DNA of 64,000 nt from Symbiopectobacterium purcellii (GTDB lineage: Bacteria > Pseudomonadota > Gammaproteobacteria > Enterobacterales > Enterobacteriaceae). Position 1 is the stretch's first letter; every line of letters starts with the position of its first letter. The DNA lies in NCBI RefSeq assembly GCF_019797845.1, contig NZ_CP081864.1, positions 3,100,001 to 3,164,000 of the forward strand, read 5' to 3'. Below, in pieces: positions 17,932 through 27,844 of the stretch. Below the pieces are notes generated by a model, which was not told the DNA's origin, did not search any database, and saw only the letters and a program-made list of their open reading frames with translations. The translations under genes were made by a program, and so were the position numbers.

Positions 17932-19683
17932 ATGACCAGCCAGACCCTGTCTCTGATGCACATCCAGCCCACCATTCGGCATTTCACCCAGATGCTCAGT
18001 CAGGTATTGCGGCTGGAAGTGGAGATCGTTGATCACCGGTTACTGCGCGTGGCAGGCAGTGGACCCTATCGTAGCCGCATCGGCCATCCCTCAGATAACA
18101 CCCGCCTGCTGCAATACGTCATCGATAACAAGCAAGAGAAAGCAGTTATTCACTCGCAGCACGATCCGATTTGCCAGGGTTGTGGTCAGTACGGCAACTG
18201 CGGCGAGCTGGCGTTTCTTGGCCTGCCGGTGATGCACGGTGAACGTTGTCTGGGCGTCATCAGCCTTGCGGCCATCAATGCAGAACAGCAGCAGCGATTG
18301 CAGGACAATATCACCGTATTTTCCGATTACGTCCGTCATATCGCTTCACTGCTGATCGCTAACCTGACGAAGAATCCCACCGCCAATGATGGCATGGATG
18401 TGCTGTTCACCACGCTCATCAACAGCATGGATCAGGGAATTCTGGTGCTGGATGAGCATGGCATTATGACGTTTGCCAATCAGAATGCGCTGACGCTGCT
18501 CAACGCCCGCTGGGAAACCCTCGCCAACACGCCGATTACCATCCGTCCGTTGGTGGCCAGCAAAGATTTCGCCAACGGCAATGCACAGCATGTGATCGCC
18601 TTTGCGGCACAGCAGGAAGTGGTGATAGGGCAGCATCATAACGGTAATAACCGGCAGTTGTTCCTGTTTGCTTTCCACCAATCTGAACGTCCCGCGCCGA
18701 TCAATGAGACCGACAGCGAACCGCGTATCGGCCAGTTTATCGGTAACGCCCCTGCGGTACAGGCGCTGAAACAGCATATTGCGCGTTTTGCCGATAGCCC
18801 CTCCAGCATCATGATCACCGGTGAGAGTGGCAGCGGTAAAGAGGTGCTGGCTCGCTCCATTCATCAGGTGGGACGGCGTAGCATGCACCCGTTTATTGCC
18901 ATCAACTGTGCGGCGATCCCTGAGCATCTGCTGGAGAGTGAACTGTTCGGCTATGTTAAAGGCGCATTTACCGGTGCCGCCCCGAATGGCAAAGCAGGGC
19001 TGATTCAGTCCGCTCATCTCGGCACCTTGTTCCTCGACGAGATTGGCGATATGCCATTGACGTTGCAGGCCAAGCTGCTGCGAGTACTCGAAACGCGCGA
19101 AGTGATGCCGCTGGGGGCCAGCAAGCCGGTGGCGGTGGATATCCGCATTATTTCTGCCACCCACCAAAATTTGACGCGCGCGATTGAAGAGGGAAACTTT
19201 CGCGAGGATCTTTACTACCGCCTGAAGGTGATACCGGTCGAGATCCCCCCGTTGCGCGAGCGCACGGCAGATATCGAACTGCTGGTGCACCACTTTCTCA
19301 ATCTGCACACGCGCCGTATTGGCAGCACCTACCCTGGCGTGAGCCGCGAGGTAATGGCTTTGCTGCGAGATTATCGCTGGCCGGGCAATGTGCGGGAATT
19401 GAGTAATCTGGTGGAGTATCTGGTGAATATCGTGCCCGACGGTGAGGTGATTGACCCGACGCTGTTGCCGCCGCATTTTCATCGCGCCACCCCCTCCCCG
19501 TTGCCCACCGTTGAAACGGTTACGGCAACAACACTCGCCGTGCCCCCGAGCCTGAAACAGCTGGAGCACCAGCGCATTATCGAGGCGCTAGGTCGTGGCG
19601 TGAGCAAAGCACAACTGGCGCAAGAATTGGAGATCAGCGTGGCGACGCTGTATCGCAAAATCAAAAAAATACGGGCTACATGA
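17932..19683 (+). CDS. ygeV: Sigma-54 dependent transcriptional activator, YgeV-like
   Basis: Enhancer-binding protein that drives RpoN promoters. The 583-residue product (E. coli YgeV 592) has four parts: an N-terminal sensory domain (1-145) with a cysteine cluster C81-x2-C84-x5-C90, a PAS domain (about 155-255), an AAA+ domain with Walker A GESGSGKE (297-304) and the sigma-54 contact loop GAFTGA (344-349), and a Fis-type helix-turn-helix at the C-terminus (SKAQLAQELEISVATLYRKI). The inverted repeat just upstream and its twin at 14082 are the best candidates for its binding sites. The cysteines may bind a metal or FeS cluster as a signal sensor; that is inference. Confidence 0.93.
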   Translation: MTSQTLSLMHIQPTIRHFTQMLSQVLRLEVEIVDHRLLRVAGSGPYRSRIGHPSDNTRLLQYVIDNKQEKAVIHSQHDPICQGCGQYGNCGELAFLGLPVMHGERCLGVISLAAINAEQQQRLQDNITVFSDYVRHIASLLIANLTKNPTANDGMDVLFTTLINSMDQGILVLDEHGIMTFANQNALTLLNARWETLANTPITIRPLVASKDFANGNAQHVIAFAAQQEVVIGQHHNGNNRQLFLFAFHQSERPAPINETDSEPRIGQFIGNAPAVQALKQHIARFADSPSSIMITGESGSGKEVLARSIHQVGRRSMHPFIAINCAAIPEHLLESELFGYVKGAFTGAAPNGKAGLIQSAHLGTLFLDEIGDMPLTLQAKLLRVLETREVMPLGASKPVAVDIRIISATHQNLTRAIEEGNFREDLYYRLKVIPVEIPPLRERTADIELLVHHFLNLHTRRIGSTYPGVSREVMALLRDYRWPGNVRELSNLVEYLVNIVPDGEVIDPTLLPPHFHRATPSPLPTVETVTATTLAVPPSLKQLEHQRIIEALGRGVSKAQLAQELEISVATLYRKIKKIRAT

Positions 19684-19698
19684 TAGTCACTAGCCCGT
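19660..19698 (-). terminator. Terminator of the mocA operon, inside the 3' end of ygeV
   Basis: On the minus strand ACGGGCTA and TAGCCCGT form an 8-bp stem around a 12-nt loop, followed by A then seven T. It ends transcription from the long minus-strand operon and overlaps the last codons of ygeV. Confidence 0.7.
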
Positions 19699-19705
19699 TC
19701 TCCCG

Positions 19706-20275
19706 CTAACGCCGCCGGAGCAGTTGCTGGTACTGTTCCGGCGTATCCATATCCCAATGAATCGCGCCCTCCGATACGGGCACACGCCGTTGGCCGTGAC
19801 AGGCAATCAGCGTTTTCATCGAGGTTTGGTTATCCGCCGCCAGCACCGCATCGCGCATGGCAGGTGGCAGCAATACCGGGTGCCCTTTCCCTTGAGCATA
19901 TTCTGGAATCAGGCAGGTCGCATCGCGCTGTTGCCACAGCGTGCGATAAACCGCCCCGCTAACGGCAGGCATATCCCCCAGCGCCAGAAAGAAATGCCCG
20001 CCGCCGACCGCCGCCGTACCACAGCGAATGGAGGAGAACATCCCCTCGGTAAAATCTTCGTTGTGACACAGCGTAATCCGCCCATTGTCGCCGTAGCGCC
20101 AGTTCAGCTCGGCACCGCGAAAACCGGTCACCAGCACCACGCGATCGCAAAAGGAGAGCGCCGCCGCCAACGCGCTGTCGAGCACCGTTCCCTCCCCCCA
20201 GGGCAGCATCATTTTCCACTGCCCCATGCGGCTGGAGAGTCCAGCCGCCAGCATCAGACAGACTTTCTCGCTCAT
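19706..20275 (-). CDS. mocA: Molybdenum cofactor nucleotidyltransferase, MocA-like
   Basis: MocA adds CMP to molybdopterin to make the cytosine dinucleotide cofactor used by xanthine-dehydrogenase-family enzymes. The 189-residue product (E. coli MocA 192) has the nucleotide-binding loop LAAGLSSRMGQWKMMLPWG at its N-terminus (LAAGxSxRMG...K), ALGDMPAVS for the metal-binding aspartate, GHPVLLPPAM, and WDMDTPEQY near the end. The ATG at 20275 has GGAG 8 nt upstream; earlier in-frame sequence overlaps the FeS subunit gene. It is the last gene of the minus-strand operon, so the hydroxylase and its cofactor enzyme are made together. Confidence 0.92.
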   Translation of the reverse strand: MSEKVCLMLAAGLSSRMGQWKMMLPWGEGTVLDSALAAALSFCDRVVLVTGFRGAELNWRYGDNGRITLCHNEDFTEGMFSSIRCGTAAVGGGHFFLALGDMPAVSGAVYRTLWQQRDATCLIPEYAQGKGHPVLLPPAMRDAVLAADNQTSMKTLIACHGQRRVPVSEGAIHWDMDTPEQYQQLLRRR

Positions 20276-20303
20276 GCGACCAGCTCCACCAGCATCACCA
20301 GCA

Positions 20304-20762
20304 TCACGGTGCCAACACCGCTTTGATCGAGGTGATAATTGGCTGATAGCCCGTGCAGCGGCACAGGTTGCCCTCCAGCGCCTCGCGAATTTCTTCATCA
20401 TTCGGCTGAGGGTTGGCATCCAGCAAGGCTTTGGCGCTGATCAACACGCCGGGCGTACAAAAGCCGCACTGCACGCCGCCATGGCGAATGAAGGCATTTT
20501 GCAGTTTTACGCCGACAGGGTCCTGATGCAGCGCTTCCACCGTGGTAATTTCGGCGCCATCACACTGTGCAACCAGCAACAGACACGAGCACACCGCACG
20601 CCCGTTCATGATCACCGAGCAGGCACCGCACTCACCAACGGAACAGCCCTCTTTGGTGCCAGTCAACCGCCGATCTTCACGCAGGTAATCCAGCAGGCGC
20701 GTATTGTCATTCACCGTGGCCTGCACCCGAATGCCGTTAATCTTCATTTCTACATCAATCAT
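20304..20762 (-). CDS. [2Fe-2S] subunit of molybdenum hydroxylase
   Basis: Electron-transfer subunit of the second xanthine-dehydrogenase-like enzyme (XdhC of the E. coli XdhABC naming). It is 152 residues. The N-terminal plant-type cluster has KEGCSVGECGACSVIMNG plus a following cysteine near residue 60, and the C-terminal helical cluster has GVQCGFCTPG and LCRCTGYQPI. The ATG at 20762 has AGGAG 7 nt upstream and lies 3 nt after the stop of the Mo/FAD gene, so the two are translated together. The partner subunit is frameshifted as sequenced. Confidence 0.93.
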   Translation of the reverse strand: MIDVEMKINGIRVQATVNDNTRLLDYLREDRRLTGTKEGCSVGECGACSVIMNGRAVCSCLLLVAQCDGAEITTVEALHQDPVGVKLQNAFIRHGGVQCGFCTPGVLISAKALLDANPQPNDEEIREALEGNLCRCTGYQPIITSIKAVLAP

Positions 20763-20765
20763 CTG

Positions 20766-23700
20766 TCACTCCTGCTGCGCCAGTTCTGTCATTACCTGAC
20801 GGAACATATCGAGATAAACCGGGATTTTGTAAGGTGCCGACCAACGACCACCAATCGCATCGGTGACCAGGGTTTCCAATGCCGCGGCGGCATGATCAAT
20901 CACTGCCAGTGTCGGCGCGTGCCCCAGCAGCGCCTGCTCGACCGCCGTCAAGCGCTGTGGCTTGCCAAACACGGCACCATCGACCAACCGGCACAGTTCG
21001 ATGTTGCCGTGCGCGTCCAATCGAAACAGCGCGGTGAGGCTTTGGCGCGTGATATTCACGGCAGTACGCCGCCCCAGTTGCAGATAAAACGGATGCAGCA
21101 CACCCGCCGGAGGCGGCGGCAGAATAATGCGGGTGAGTAATTCGCCGGGTTGTAGTTGGGTGCGATAGCCGACGGTGATAAAAGATTCCAACGGAACGCG
21201 GCGACATTCACTGGCAGTACGTAACTCCACCTCAGCACCATAGACCATCAGCGGCGGCACGGAATCCGCACAGGGTGCGGCATTGACGATATTGCCCCCA
21301 ACGGTCGCCCGGTTGCGCAGTTGCAGCGAACCCACAGTGCGACAGGCGGTTACCAACAGCGGATAATTGTGCTGCAACCGTTCATCGCTAACCAGATCGG
21401 TAAAGCAGGTGCCTGCACCGATAGCCAGAGCGTCGCCTTCAGCATCAATTCCGCGTAATTCGCGTAAGCCGGAAATATTCACCAGCCGCACCGGCGTGGT
21501 TTTTAAACGAGCCTGCACCAGCACATCGGTGCCGCCGGCCAACACCTGCGCGCCGGGTTGCGCCAACAGCGCTAGCGCCTGATCCAGGCTGGCGGGCTGG
21601 CTTACCTCAAGGGTATTGAGACGCAGCACCTGCTTACGTTCACCGTCATGGGCTTGCACTTCACTCTGGCGCGCTGGTTTTTTCAGGTTGTAGCCCAGCC
21701 GTACCTGTTCCAGCGTCAACGGCAGCGTGCGATTCCAACGACCAATGGCAAAGCTGACCGCATTGTTGAGCGCGGCACCGCCCAGTTCCAGCACCGGCTC
21801 GCCAATCACCTTGGCACCGTAAGGCCCGGCCTTATCGTGATTTTCTACCGCAATCACGTTAATGTTGGGGATATCGCGAATCGTCGGCAACAGATAGGTA
21901 TCGAAATTCTCTGATTTCACTTCCCCGTTTTCGATATTGAAATCTTCCAGCATGCCGTAGCCGATCATCCCTTGCACCACGCCGCCGTATACCTGCCCTT
22001 CGAACCCCACGCGGTTCACCACCTTGCCTACGTCGTGTACCGCCGTGATATCCAGTAGCGTGATTTTTCCGGTACGGGTATCCACCGCGACATCTGCCAC
22101 CTGACACCCGTATACCCAGGTAAAATAGGGGCTGCCGCAGCCTTTTTCCTCATCCCAGTGAATGGAGGGGGCGACATGCCAGCCATAGGCGGAGAGATTG
22201 GCGCCGGTCGCCTTGGTGAGCGTCACTACCTGAGCGAAATCCATGCAACGCGTCAGGTTGGCACGGTTAAACACCTTGCCGTCGCGCCACATCAGGGAGT
22301 CCACACCGCTTGCCCCCAGTTGCGTGGCGATGGCATCCGCCATACGCTGTTTGATCTTGCTGGCGGCATTGAGCACCGCTTGCCCCCCCCATCAGCGTGC
22401 CGCGCGAGGCAACGGTCGAGCCGCCGTCCGCTATCATCGCCGTCGCCGGATCGGTAAACGTTATCCATGAGAGCGGCAGGCCGAAGGCTTCCGCCGCAAT
22501 CATCGACATCGTGGTTTGCAGCCCTTGACCATTCTCGGAAACCGCCGTGGAGATATTGACGCTGCCATCGGCATTGACCTGAATCAGCGCAGATGACGCG
22601 TCCAACCCTTCCGCACCGAGCGAACAGCCACGGTGGCTTAACGCCAGACCGATGCCGTATTTGATCGGCCCGCCTTGTGCATTCAATTGCTGATAGCGTT
22701 CGCGTTTAGCCATAAATTCGACGCTGTTAGCCGCTTTCTCCAGCACTTCCTCGGCAGATACCCTGTGTTCGCTGAACACCTGCGCTGCCATGCTGGTATC
22801 CCCTTGTTGCAGGATATTACGCTGACGCAGTTCAAGCGGTGACAGGCCAAGCACTGCCGCCACTTCATCCATTAGCGACTCGTTCGCCAAAATCACTTGC
22901 GGCGCACCAAAACCGCGAAACGCCGAGGTGTAGTTGTTATTGGTGTACACCCCGGTGACATCAACGCGCACGTTAGGAATGCGGTACGGCCCCGCGGCTT
23001 GCACCGAGCTGCGCCAGGTGACAAACGGCGTTTGCCCGGCGTAGCTGCCACCATCCGCCAGCACCTCAATCTTGATGGCTTGAATACGTGCCTCGTCATC
23101 CAGACCGATTTTGTATTTCATCTTGTACGGGTGGCGTTTATAGCTTTCCCGCATCGATTGCTCACGGTTGTAGGTAAATTTGACCGGCCTGCCGGTTAAG
23201 TGACACAACAGCGCCGCACGGCACGCCAGATGGTCGATGATGTCATCTTTGCCGCCAAACGAGCCGCCAACGATCGCCCGCTTGATGTTGACGCGCGCTT
23301 GCGGCAAACCGAGGTACTTCGCCACAAAACCGCGCACGCGGTGCGCATTCTGTACCGACCCTGACAGCGTCATGATCTGCTCGTTATCGTCGATCCAGGC
23401 AATGATCGACTCCGGTTCAATGTAGGCGTGCTCCTGATACCCCACCTCATAGTCCCGTTCGAAAATATGGCTGGAGGCCGCGAACCCCGCGTCAATATCA
23501 CCTTTGATGGTATGGTGATGATTGATCACATTGCTGGCGCTGCCCGGGTGAATCAGCCGTGCATCCGGTTTTAGCGCGTCTTCTACGCGAGTGATTGGCT
23601 CAAACGGCGTGTAGCGCACGCTGATTTTATGCGCAGCCTGGCAGGCCGCTTCGTAACTTTCCGCCGCAATCACCGCAATCACATCGCCGCGAAACGCAAT

Positions 23701-24000
23701 ATTCTCATTCACCAGCGGCGGATAGTCAGCCATCACCACGCCAATGTGACTTTCGCCGGGAACATCTCGCCAGGTGGCGATTTTCACCACGCCCGGCACC
23801 TGTAATGCGGCGTCGAGATCGATCGCCTCCACCCGTCCCGCTGCGATATCCGCATAGCGGCACACGCCGTACAACATGTCTTTCAGGACGATATCATCAC
23901 CGTACACCGCGCTGCCCTTGACCTTGGCCAAGCCATCCACGCGCGGCACTTCATGGCCGACCACTTGCATTTCCATCACGTCTTTCTCTTCTGCTGCCAT
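20766..24000 (-). pseudogene. Fused Mo- and FAD-binding hydroxylase subunit, frameshifted
   Basis: One gene encodes both the molybdopterin subunit and the FAD subunit, which are separate (XdhA, XdhB) in E. coli. The first part runs from the ATG at 24000 (GAGG 7 nt upstream) with VGHEVPRVDGLAKVKG, RAIVGGSFGGKDD, SAFRGFGAPQV and SENGQGLQTT, up to TLMGG. There, a run of eight G (C at 22383-22390) puts the rest out of frame. With seven G it would continue QAVLNAASKIKQRM to GEPVLELGGAALNNA (Mo domain end), then directly into a CO-dehydrogenase-type FAD domain (VLAGGTDVLVQ, TVGGNIVNAAPCADS). Restored length is 1,077 residues. Either a true frameshift or a homopolymer miscount. Confidence 0.88.
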
Positions 24001-24008
24001 GGTTAACC

Positions 24009-24962
24009 TCATTGGTGACGCGGACTGCCATCGGCCAGCAATGCCTCGCCTTTGAGCGCGGTAATCGGTCCGTAGGCGTTGGGCTGGCGATGCACGTCAA
24101 AGTTGAACGTGGTGCGCTTGTAGATCTGACAGAAATCGAGATCGCAATGGGCTATCGCCACTTCATCGCCTTTGGTCACACAGCTGGCGACCACTTCACC
24201 CGATGGCGCAATGATGCAGCTCCCGCCAATGTGTTCCACGCCCTCTTCCGTTCCCGCTTTCGCCACCCCCACGACCCAGGTGCCATTCTGATAAGCGCCA
24301 GCCTGCATAGAAAGTTGGTTATGAAACAGCGACAGATCGTCGTGCTCCGGCGCAGGCGCATTGTGCACCGGCGTGTTGTAGCCGATCAGCACCATTTCCA
24401 CGCCTTGCAGCCCCATCACCCGATAGGTTTCACACCAGCGACGGTCATTACAAATCGCCATGCCGACCCGACCGCCAAAAGCGTTAAACACCGAGAATTC
24501 CGCTCCCGGCGTAAAATAGCGCTTCTCCAGATGCTGAAAGGCGCGCCAGGGTTCGTGCTCACGGTGCCCCGGCAAGTGCACTTTGTGGTATTTGCCGACG
24601 ATAACGCCGTTTTTATCCACCAATATTGAGGTGTTAAACCGCCGTTTTTCCCCCTGTTCCACGCTCAGTTCGGCGTATCCCAGACAAAAGCCCACTTGCA
24701 ATTCACGCGCCAAATCGAACAGCGGCTGTGTTTCGGCACCCGGCATCGCCGCCTCACACCAGCTATCCAGTTGGGACTCATCTTCGATATACCAGCGCGG
24801 AAAAAACGTGGTGAGCGCCAACTCGGGATACACGATCAGGTCCGCATCCAGTTGGTGCGCCTCGCGCATCAGGTTCATCAAGCGTGCCACCACGGCAGCA
24901 CGGGAATCTTCTTTATTGACCGGCCCTAACTGGCCGATAGCGACATTGACATAACGCGCCAT
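24009..24962 (-). CDS. N-carbamoyl-D-amino acid hydrolase / beta-ureidopropionase type amidase
   Basis: Nitrilase-superfamily enzyme that hydrolyses an N-carbamoyl amino acid to the amino acid, ammonia and CO2. The 317-residue product has the Glu-Lys-Cys triad in LIVYPELALTTFF (about 46), GKYHKVHLPG (about 127) and MAICNDRRW (about 170). The DRRW sequence after the catalytic cysteine and the HREHEPW region match D-carbamoylases. The ATG at 24962 follows AGGAG. It lies 8 nt upstream of the hydroxylase gene and 30 nt after the M20 enzyme gene. It would act on ring-opened products from the hydantoinase HyuA. Beta-ureidopropionate is an alternative substrate. Confidence 0.88.
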   Translation of the reverse strand: MARYVNVAIGQLGPVNKEDSRAAVVARLMNLMREAHQLDADLIVYPELALTTFFPRWYIEDESQLDSWCEAAMPGAETQPLFDLARELQVGFCLGYAELSVEQGEKRRFNTSILVDKNGVIVGKYHKVHLPGHREHEPWRAFQHLEKRYFTPGAEFSVFNAFGGRVGMAICNDRRWCETYRVMGLQGVEMVLIGYNTPVHNAPAPEHDDLSLFHNQLSMQAGAYQNGTWVVGVAKAGTEEGVEHIGGSCIIAPSGEVVASCVTKGDEVAIAHCDLDFCQIYKRTTFNFDVHRQPNAYGPITALKGEALLADGSPRHQ

Positions 24963-24992
24963 GTGATTTTTCTCCTGTAAACGCATCGGGTA

Positions 24993-26228
24993 TCAGGCGC
25001 GATCGGCGCGCTGTACGACGGCACCCAGCAGAACGTTCGCGCCCGCGATCAAATCCTGTGGTGCCGTAAATTCGTTAATGTTGTGGCTTAATCCGGCCAC
25101 GCTGGGCACGAAGATCATTCCGGCCGGACACATGGCAGCCATGATTTGTGCATCATGCCCGGCACCGCTAGGCATGCGGCGCGACGGTAAGCCACGCAGG
25201 CGCGCCTGTGCCGCAACCAGTTCGACCATCTCCGGCGCAAAGGGCGTCGGCTCAAAACGCGCCAGCATATTGCGTGACACGCTTATCCCTTCTTCGTGCG
25301 CCGCCTGCTCGGCAAATGCCCACAGGCGCTGTTCGGCCAAACGCAGTGCCTCTGCGTCGGTATTGCGTAAATCCACAGTCAAGGTCACGGTATCGGGGAT
25401 CACATTGACCAGATTCGGCGTGAACACCAGATGCCCGACAGTGGCAACCTGATCGCCACCCAACTCCTGCGCCAGTTGACGGGCAAACACGCCGATCCGC
25501 GCGGCGACGTAACCCGCATCGTGACGTAAACGCATCGGGGTGGTACCCGCATGGTTCGACACGCCCTGCAAATGGAATTCGGTCCAGGAAATCCCCTGCA
25601 CACCGTCCACCACCCCAATCGCCAGCCCTTCTTCGTCCAGCACTGGGCCTTGCTCGATATGCAGTTCGAAATAGCTGTCCACCCGGTTATCCCCCACCGA
25701 TGCCGGACCGGCATAACCGATTTGCCGCAACGCATCGCCTACGGTGACGCCATCAATACCGCGGGTTGCCAGCGCGGTTTCCAGTGCCAGCCCGCCCTGA
25801 TACACCAGACTGCCCATCATGTCGGGTTGAAAACGTGAACCTTCTTCATTGGTGAAAAACGCTACCGCAACAGGACGACGCAGCCGCATACCGGCATCTT
25901 TCAATGTGGCAATCACTTCCAACCCAGAGAGCACACCGTAGTTACCGTCATACAGCCCACCGGTTGCCACGGTATCAATATGCGATCCCATCATCACCGG
26001 CGGCGTATCGGTTAATCCGGGGTAGACACCCACGGTATTACCAATGGCATCCACCGTAACGCTGAGCCCTAACGCCTGCATGCGCGCCACCGCCCAATCG
26101 CGTCCCTGTCGATCTTCATCGCTGAGCGCCAGTCGGCACACACCGCCCTGCGGCAATGCGCCTATCGCGCCCAGTTCGTACAACGACGCCATCAGGCGTT
26201 CGCCGTTCATGCGTAACTCGCTTGTCAT
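24993..26228 (-). CDS. M20-family N-carbamoyl-L-amino acid hydrolase / allantoate amidohydrolase type
   Basis: Two-metal peptidase-fold enzyme acting on carbamoyl or ureido compounds. The 411-residue product has MMGSHIDTVATGGLYDGNYG (metal histidine and bridging aspartate, about residue 80), FFTNEEGSRF (catalytic and metal glutamates, about 125), FELHIEQGPVLDEEG (about 190), the dimerisation-domain arginine/histidine region SNHAGTTPMRLRHDAG, and GAGHDAQIMA near the C-terminus. The family includes AllC, L-carbamoylase and beta-ureidopropionase, and sequence alone does not choose. Position between the importer and the D-carbamoylase suggests ureido-acid breakdown. A second family member is at 38821. 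Confidence 0.9.
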   Translation of the reverse strand: MTSELRMNGERLMASLYELGAIGALPQGGVCRLALSDEDRQGRDWAVARMQALGLSVTVDAIGNTVGVYPGLTDTPPVMMGSHIDTVATGGLYDGNYGVLSGLEVIATLKDAGMRLRRPVAVAFFTNEEGSRFQPDMMGSLVYQGGLALETALATRGIDGVTVGDALRQIGYAGPASVGDNRVDSYFELHIEQGPVLDEEGLAIGVVDGVQGISWTEFHLQGVSNHAGTTPMRLRHDAGYVAARIGVFARQLAQELGGDQVATVGHLVFTPNLVNVIPDTVTLTVDLRNTDAEALRLAEQRLWAFAEQAAHEEGISVSRNMLARFEPTPFAPEMVELVAAQARLRGLPSRRMPSGAGHDAQIMAAMCPAGMIFVPSVAGLSHNINEFTAPQDLIAGANVLLGAVVQRADRA

Positions 26229-26262
26229 GACATAACCCTTTTTATCGTGCTGCCGAGCGGCA

Positions 26263-27018
26263 TCAACGATGCGCCCAGTGCGTCATCCGCTTTTCAATGA
26301 AGGCGAAAATTTCATACATCACCACCCCCATTGCGCCGATAACGATCAACCCCGCAAACACCAACGCCATATTCATGTTGGAGCTGGCCGACATCATCAG
26401 ATAGCCAATACCCAGATTGGAGGCCACGGTTTCCGAAATCACCGATCCGACAAACGCCAGCGTGATGGCCACTTTTAACGAGGCAAAGAAGTAAGGCAGC
26501 GATCGGGGCAGCCCCACCTTTGTCAAAATGTCGAAACGGGATGCCCCCAGTGAACGCAGCACATCCTCCATTTCAGGCTCTACCGTCGCGAGCCCGGTCG
26601 CGACGTTGACGACGACCGGGAAAAAAGAGATGAGAAAAGCAGTGGCAATGGCCGGAATGGTACCGATGCCAAACCACACCACCAGTACCGGCACAAAGGC
26701 CACTTTGGGAATCGAGTTGAACCCCACCAGCAGCGGATAGACCGCTTTGTAAACCAGCGAGGACGCACCGACCGCAACCCCCAACACCAGCCCGACGGCT
26801 ACCGCCAGCACAAAACCCGCCAGCGTGGTGTAGAGCGTTTGCAGCGAGTGCGCGGCGATGGGCCGCCAGTCCGCGACCAACGAGCGAAAGACATCGCTCA
26901 ATGACGGGAACAGGTAGGTTGGCACATCCAGCCCCACCACAATCACCTGCCACAAAACGCCGAGCAGGACCAGCAGTGCCCAAGGGGCTATCTTGATTAA
27001 CACATGACGAGATATCAC
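26263..27018 (-). CDS. SsuC/TauC-type ABC transporter permease
   Basis: Inner-membrane permease of an importer of the nitrate/sulfonate/taurine (also pyrimidine-precursor) class. It is 251 residues with about six membrane segments. The cytoplasmic EAA loop reads LRSLGASRFDILTKVGLPRS (about residues 160-180). It sits 12 nt after the ATPase gene and 34 nt before the M20 amidase gene in the same minus-strand operon. Uptake of a ureide, hydantoin or similar nitrogen compound is inferred from the enzymes in the operon; the family itself has broad specificity. Confidence 0.88.
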   Translation of the reverse strand: MISRHVLIKIAPWALLVLLGVLWQVIVVGLDVPTYLFPSLSDVFRSLVADWRPIAAHSLQTLYTTLAGFVLAVAVGLVLGVAVGASSLVYKAVYPLLVGFNSIPKVAFVPVLVVWFGIGTIPAIATAFLISFFPVVVNVATGLATVEPEMEDVLRSLGASRFDILTKVGLPRSLPYFFASLKVAITLAFVGSVISETVASNLGIGYLMMSASSNMNMALVFAGLIVIGAMGVVMYEIFAFIEKRMTHWAHR

Positions 27019-27030
27019 GACGGGCCTCCG

Positions 27031-27809
27031 TTAGGCATGGTGTTGTGAAGAGATGTGCTCGCGCAGTTCGAACACATAGCGAGAAAACGCATCGGTGTAG
27101 GTCACCTGAAGATCGCGCGGACGAGGAAGTTCTATCTCCCGGCGCGCGACAATCCGGCCCGGCCTGGCACTCATCACATAGACGGTATCCGCCAGAAACA
27201 CCGCTTCACGCAGATCGTGGGTTACCAATACCACCGTAAACGGCGCTTCCTGCCACAGATCGCGCAACATGCACCACAGCTCTTCACGGGTAAAGGCATC
27301 CAGCGCACCGAACGGTTCATCCAGCATCAGCAAGCGCGGTTTGTGGATCAGCGCGCGACAAATCGAGGCACGCTGCTGATGCCACCAGACAATTCCCACG
27401 GGAATTTATCTTCATACCCTTCGAGACCAACGCGTTTTAGCAAGGCTCGCGCCTGCTCTTCATACTCGTGCCCTTTTTTACGCCGCGTAGAGCGGTAAGG
27501 CTCCACGATCTCCATCGGCAGCATGACGTTTTGTAGCGTGGTACGCCAAGGCAGTAAGTTAGAGGCCTGAAATGCCATGCCGACGCATTTCTGCGGCCCC
27601 ACCACTTCGCGTTTGTTGACGAAAACGTAGCCCTCGCTCGGCGAGAGCAACCCCGAGGTCAACTTCATGAATGTCGATTTACCACAGCCGGAAGGTCCCA
27701 CCAGCGCCACGAACTCATTTTCATTGATACTGAAATTAATGTCCTTTATGGCCAGCTGTTCGCTGTTGCTGTACGCCAGACTGACATTCTCGAACTTAAC
27801 GAAACTCAT
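27031..27809 (-). pseudogene. SsuB/TauB-type ABC transporter ATPase with one-base deletion
   Basis: ATPase of the importer encoded around it. The first 146 codons include Walker [10 protein letters not shown] (about 38) and reach WELSGG. There one base is missing near 27378 (ATGCAGCAG has become ATCAGCAG) and the frame is lost. In the next frame the rest is intact: QQRASICRALIHKP, Walker B RLLMLDEPFGALD, and the switch histidine in VLVTHDLREA, ending at 27031. Adding one base gives exactly 259 residues, normal for the family. The site is not in a homopolymer, which favours a real mutation over a sequencing error. Confidence 0.88.
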
Positions 27810-27844
27810 TGATCACCACCTGAAATCATGCTGCCTGACAGAAA

